Shown here one piece after another: positions 63,201 to 64,000 of a stretch of 64,000 nucleotides of DNA. The stretch's first letter is position 1. Every line of letters begins with the position of its first letter. Source of the stretch: Dipylidium caninum (Eukaryota; Platyhelminthes; Cestoda; Cyclophyllidea; Dipylidiidae); assembly GCA_017562135.1 (NCBI GenBank), contig QEYB01000180.1, positions 1,240,001-1,304,000 of the forward strand, written 5' to 3'. Position numbers and translations under genes: made by a program. The notes under the pieces are model-generated. The model saw nothing but the letters and a program-made list of their open reading frames with translations, did no database searches and was not told the DNA's origin.

Positions 63201-64000
63201 TACCTATGCTGCAGCACTCCACGAGGCTGTGATTGAAAGGTAGGCATGGATCTTCTCCACTCGGAAAATTGAAGTGCTGCCAATAGGGCTTCCACCTTGA
63301 CGCGAGGCATGATGCGAATGATTAATGCGAGTGACAACCACTTTTGGGGCGTGAGTGTGACTCGGTATCACCAACATTACCTACGACTCCTAACAAAGGC
63401 CTCCGCTCCCCCCCACGCGAATATTTCTACACAGAAACTGCATCGAGTGCCTTCTATGACACCGAGAATGAGAAGACGCGTTTCATTTGACAGAGGAAAG
63501 TAAGGTGAGACAGTCGCTGTCCCCGTCTGCGTCGAATAACTAAAGCTCAAGGCCACGACCGGCTAAACGCCCTCACTGTGCATAAATGCCGGCCACTTAA
63601 TACTCGGTGCTGTCTCGAGGGGAGGGAAGCAACCAGTGGTGCGGAGGTAGTCTCCGTGGTCGCATGCAGAGGAGAATGATGTGTTTCTCACGATGTCCAA
63701 TGTTTACGCTCTGAATTTCGCCGACCTATGCCGGAGGGATGATTTATAAGAGCCTTGCGCCTTCTGATACCCTCGAGAACAGTTACGCCCGGTGGCGGAC
63801 ACTGGACGGGACCCCTGGGGGCCCGACTATCCGCGCAGAAAGCACGACTCCGTCGCATTCGCGACCATCGCGAGTGCCACTTCAACGATCACGCGATGAG
63901 TGCTGCACGAAACCGTAGCGTTGGTGTGATCGTTTAAGAATTGACGCTAAAGTGACGAAACTAAATTGGCGTTACTATGGTGTGGTTAGAAGTGACTGCA
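60236..64000. other. No gene seen after the bZIP 3' UTR
   Basis: The polyadenylation signal at 60345 is followed by GC-richer DNA without recognisable protein. An 18-base perfect hairpin (CTGCCCCA / TGGGGCAG) lies at 62141-62158. Open frames up to 115 codons on both strands have neither splice support nor family resemblance. Confidence 0.5.

Overview
The window is animal nuclear DNA. It has spliced genes with GT-AG introns, AATAAA signals, microsatellites and metazoan-only families (NALCN channel, cysteine string protein, myotrophin). I think the animal is a flatworm. Several genes carry introns of only 29-39 bases, and two first exons begin right after a strong 3' splice site with the reading frame already open, as expected if a spliced leader is added in trans. 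The NALCN domain III filter is the glutamate (calcium-like) form known from invertebrates. Genus and species cannot be fixed from the sequence alone.

Layout. Positions 1-29 kb are GC-richer, full of microsatellites and gene-poor. The one certain gene there is a run of seven minus-strand exons of NALCN at 16.5-19.6 kb, with a few possible orphan exons around it. From about 29 to 56 kb the DNA becomes clearly more AT-rich and holds a compact cluster. Minus strand: UCHL-type ubiquitin C-terminal hydrolase (31.3-32.4 kb), PIGC/GPI2 (33.9-35.3 kb), glycogen synthase (40.6-47.6 kb). Plus strand: cysteine string protein DNAJC5 (48.3-50.2 kb), myotrophin (51.8-52.2 kb), anoctamin-10-like TMEM16 (52.4-56.1 kb). 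From 56 to 64 kb the DNA is GC-richer again, with one recognisable gene end, a bZIP transcription factor (59.8-60.2 kb).

How the genes relate. They do not form one pathway. Glycogen synthase and DNAJC5 are head to head across about 750 bp and may share a promoter region. Myotrophin and the anoctamin are only 134 bp apart on the same strand, an operon-like spacing that fits trans-splicing. Three genes carry single-base lesions against otherwise well-kept reading frames: two opposite frameshifts in UCHL, a TAG in myotrophin and a +1 frameshift in the bZIP zipper. Either the assembly has base errors or some copies are decaying. Exon joins below were worked out by eye from splice signals, phase and recalled family sequence; no alignment was run.
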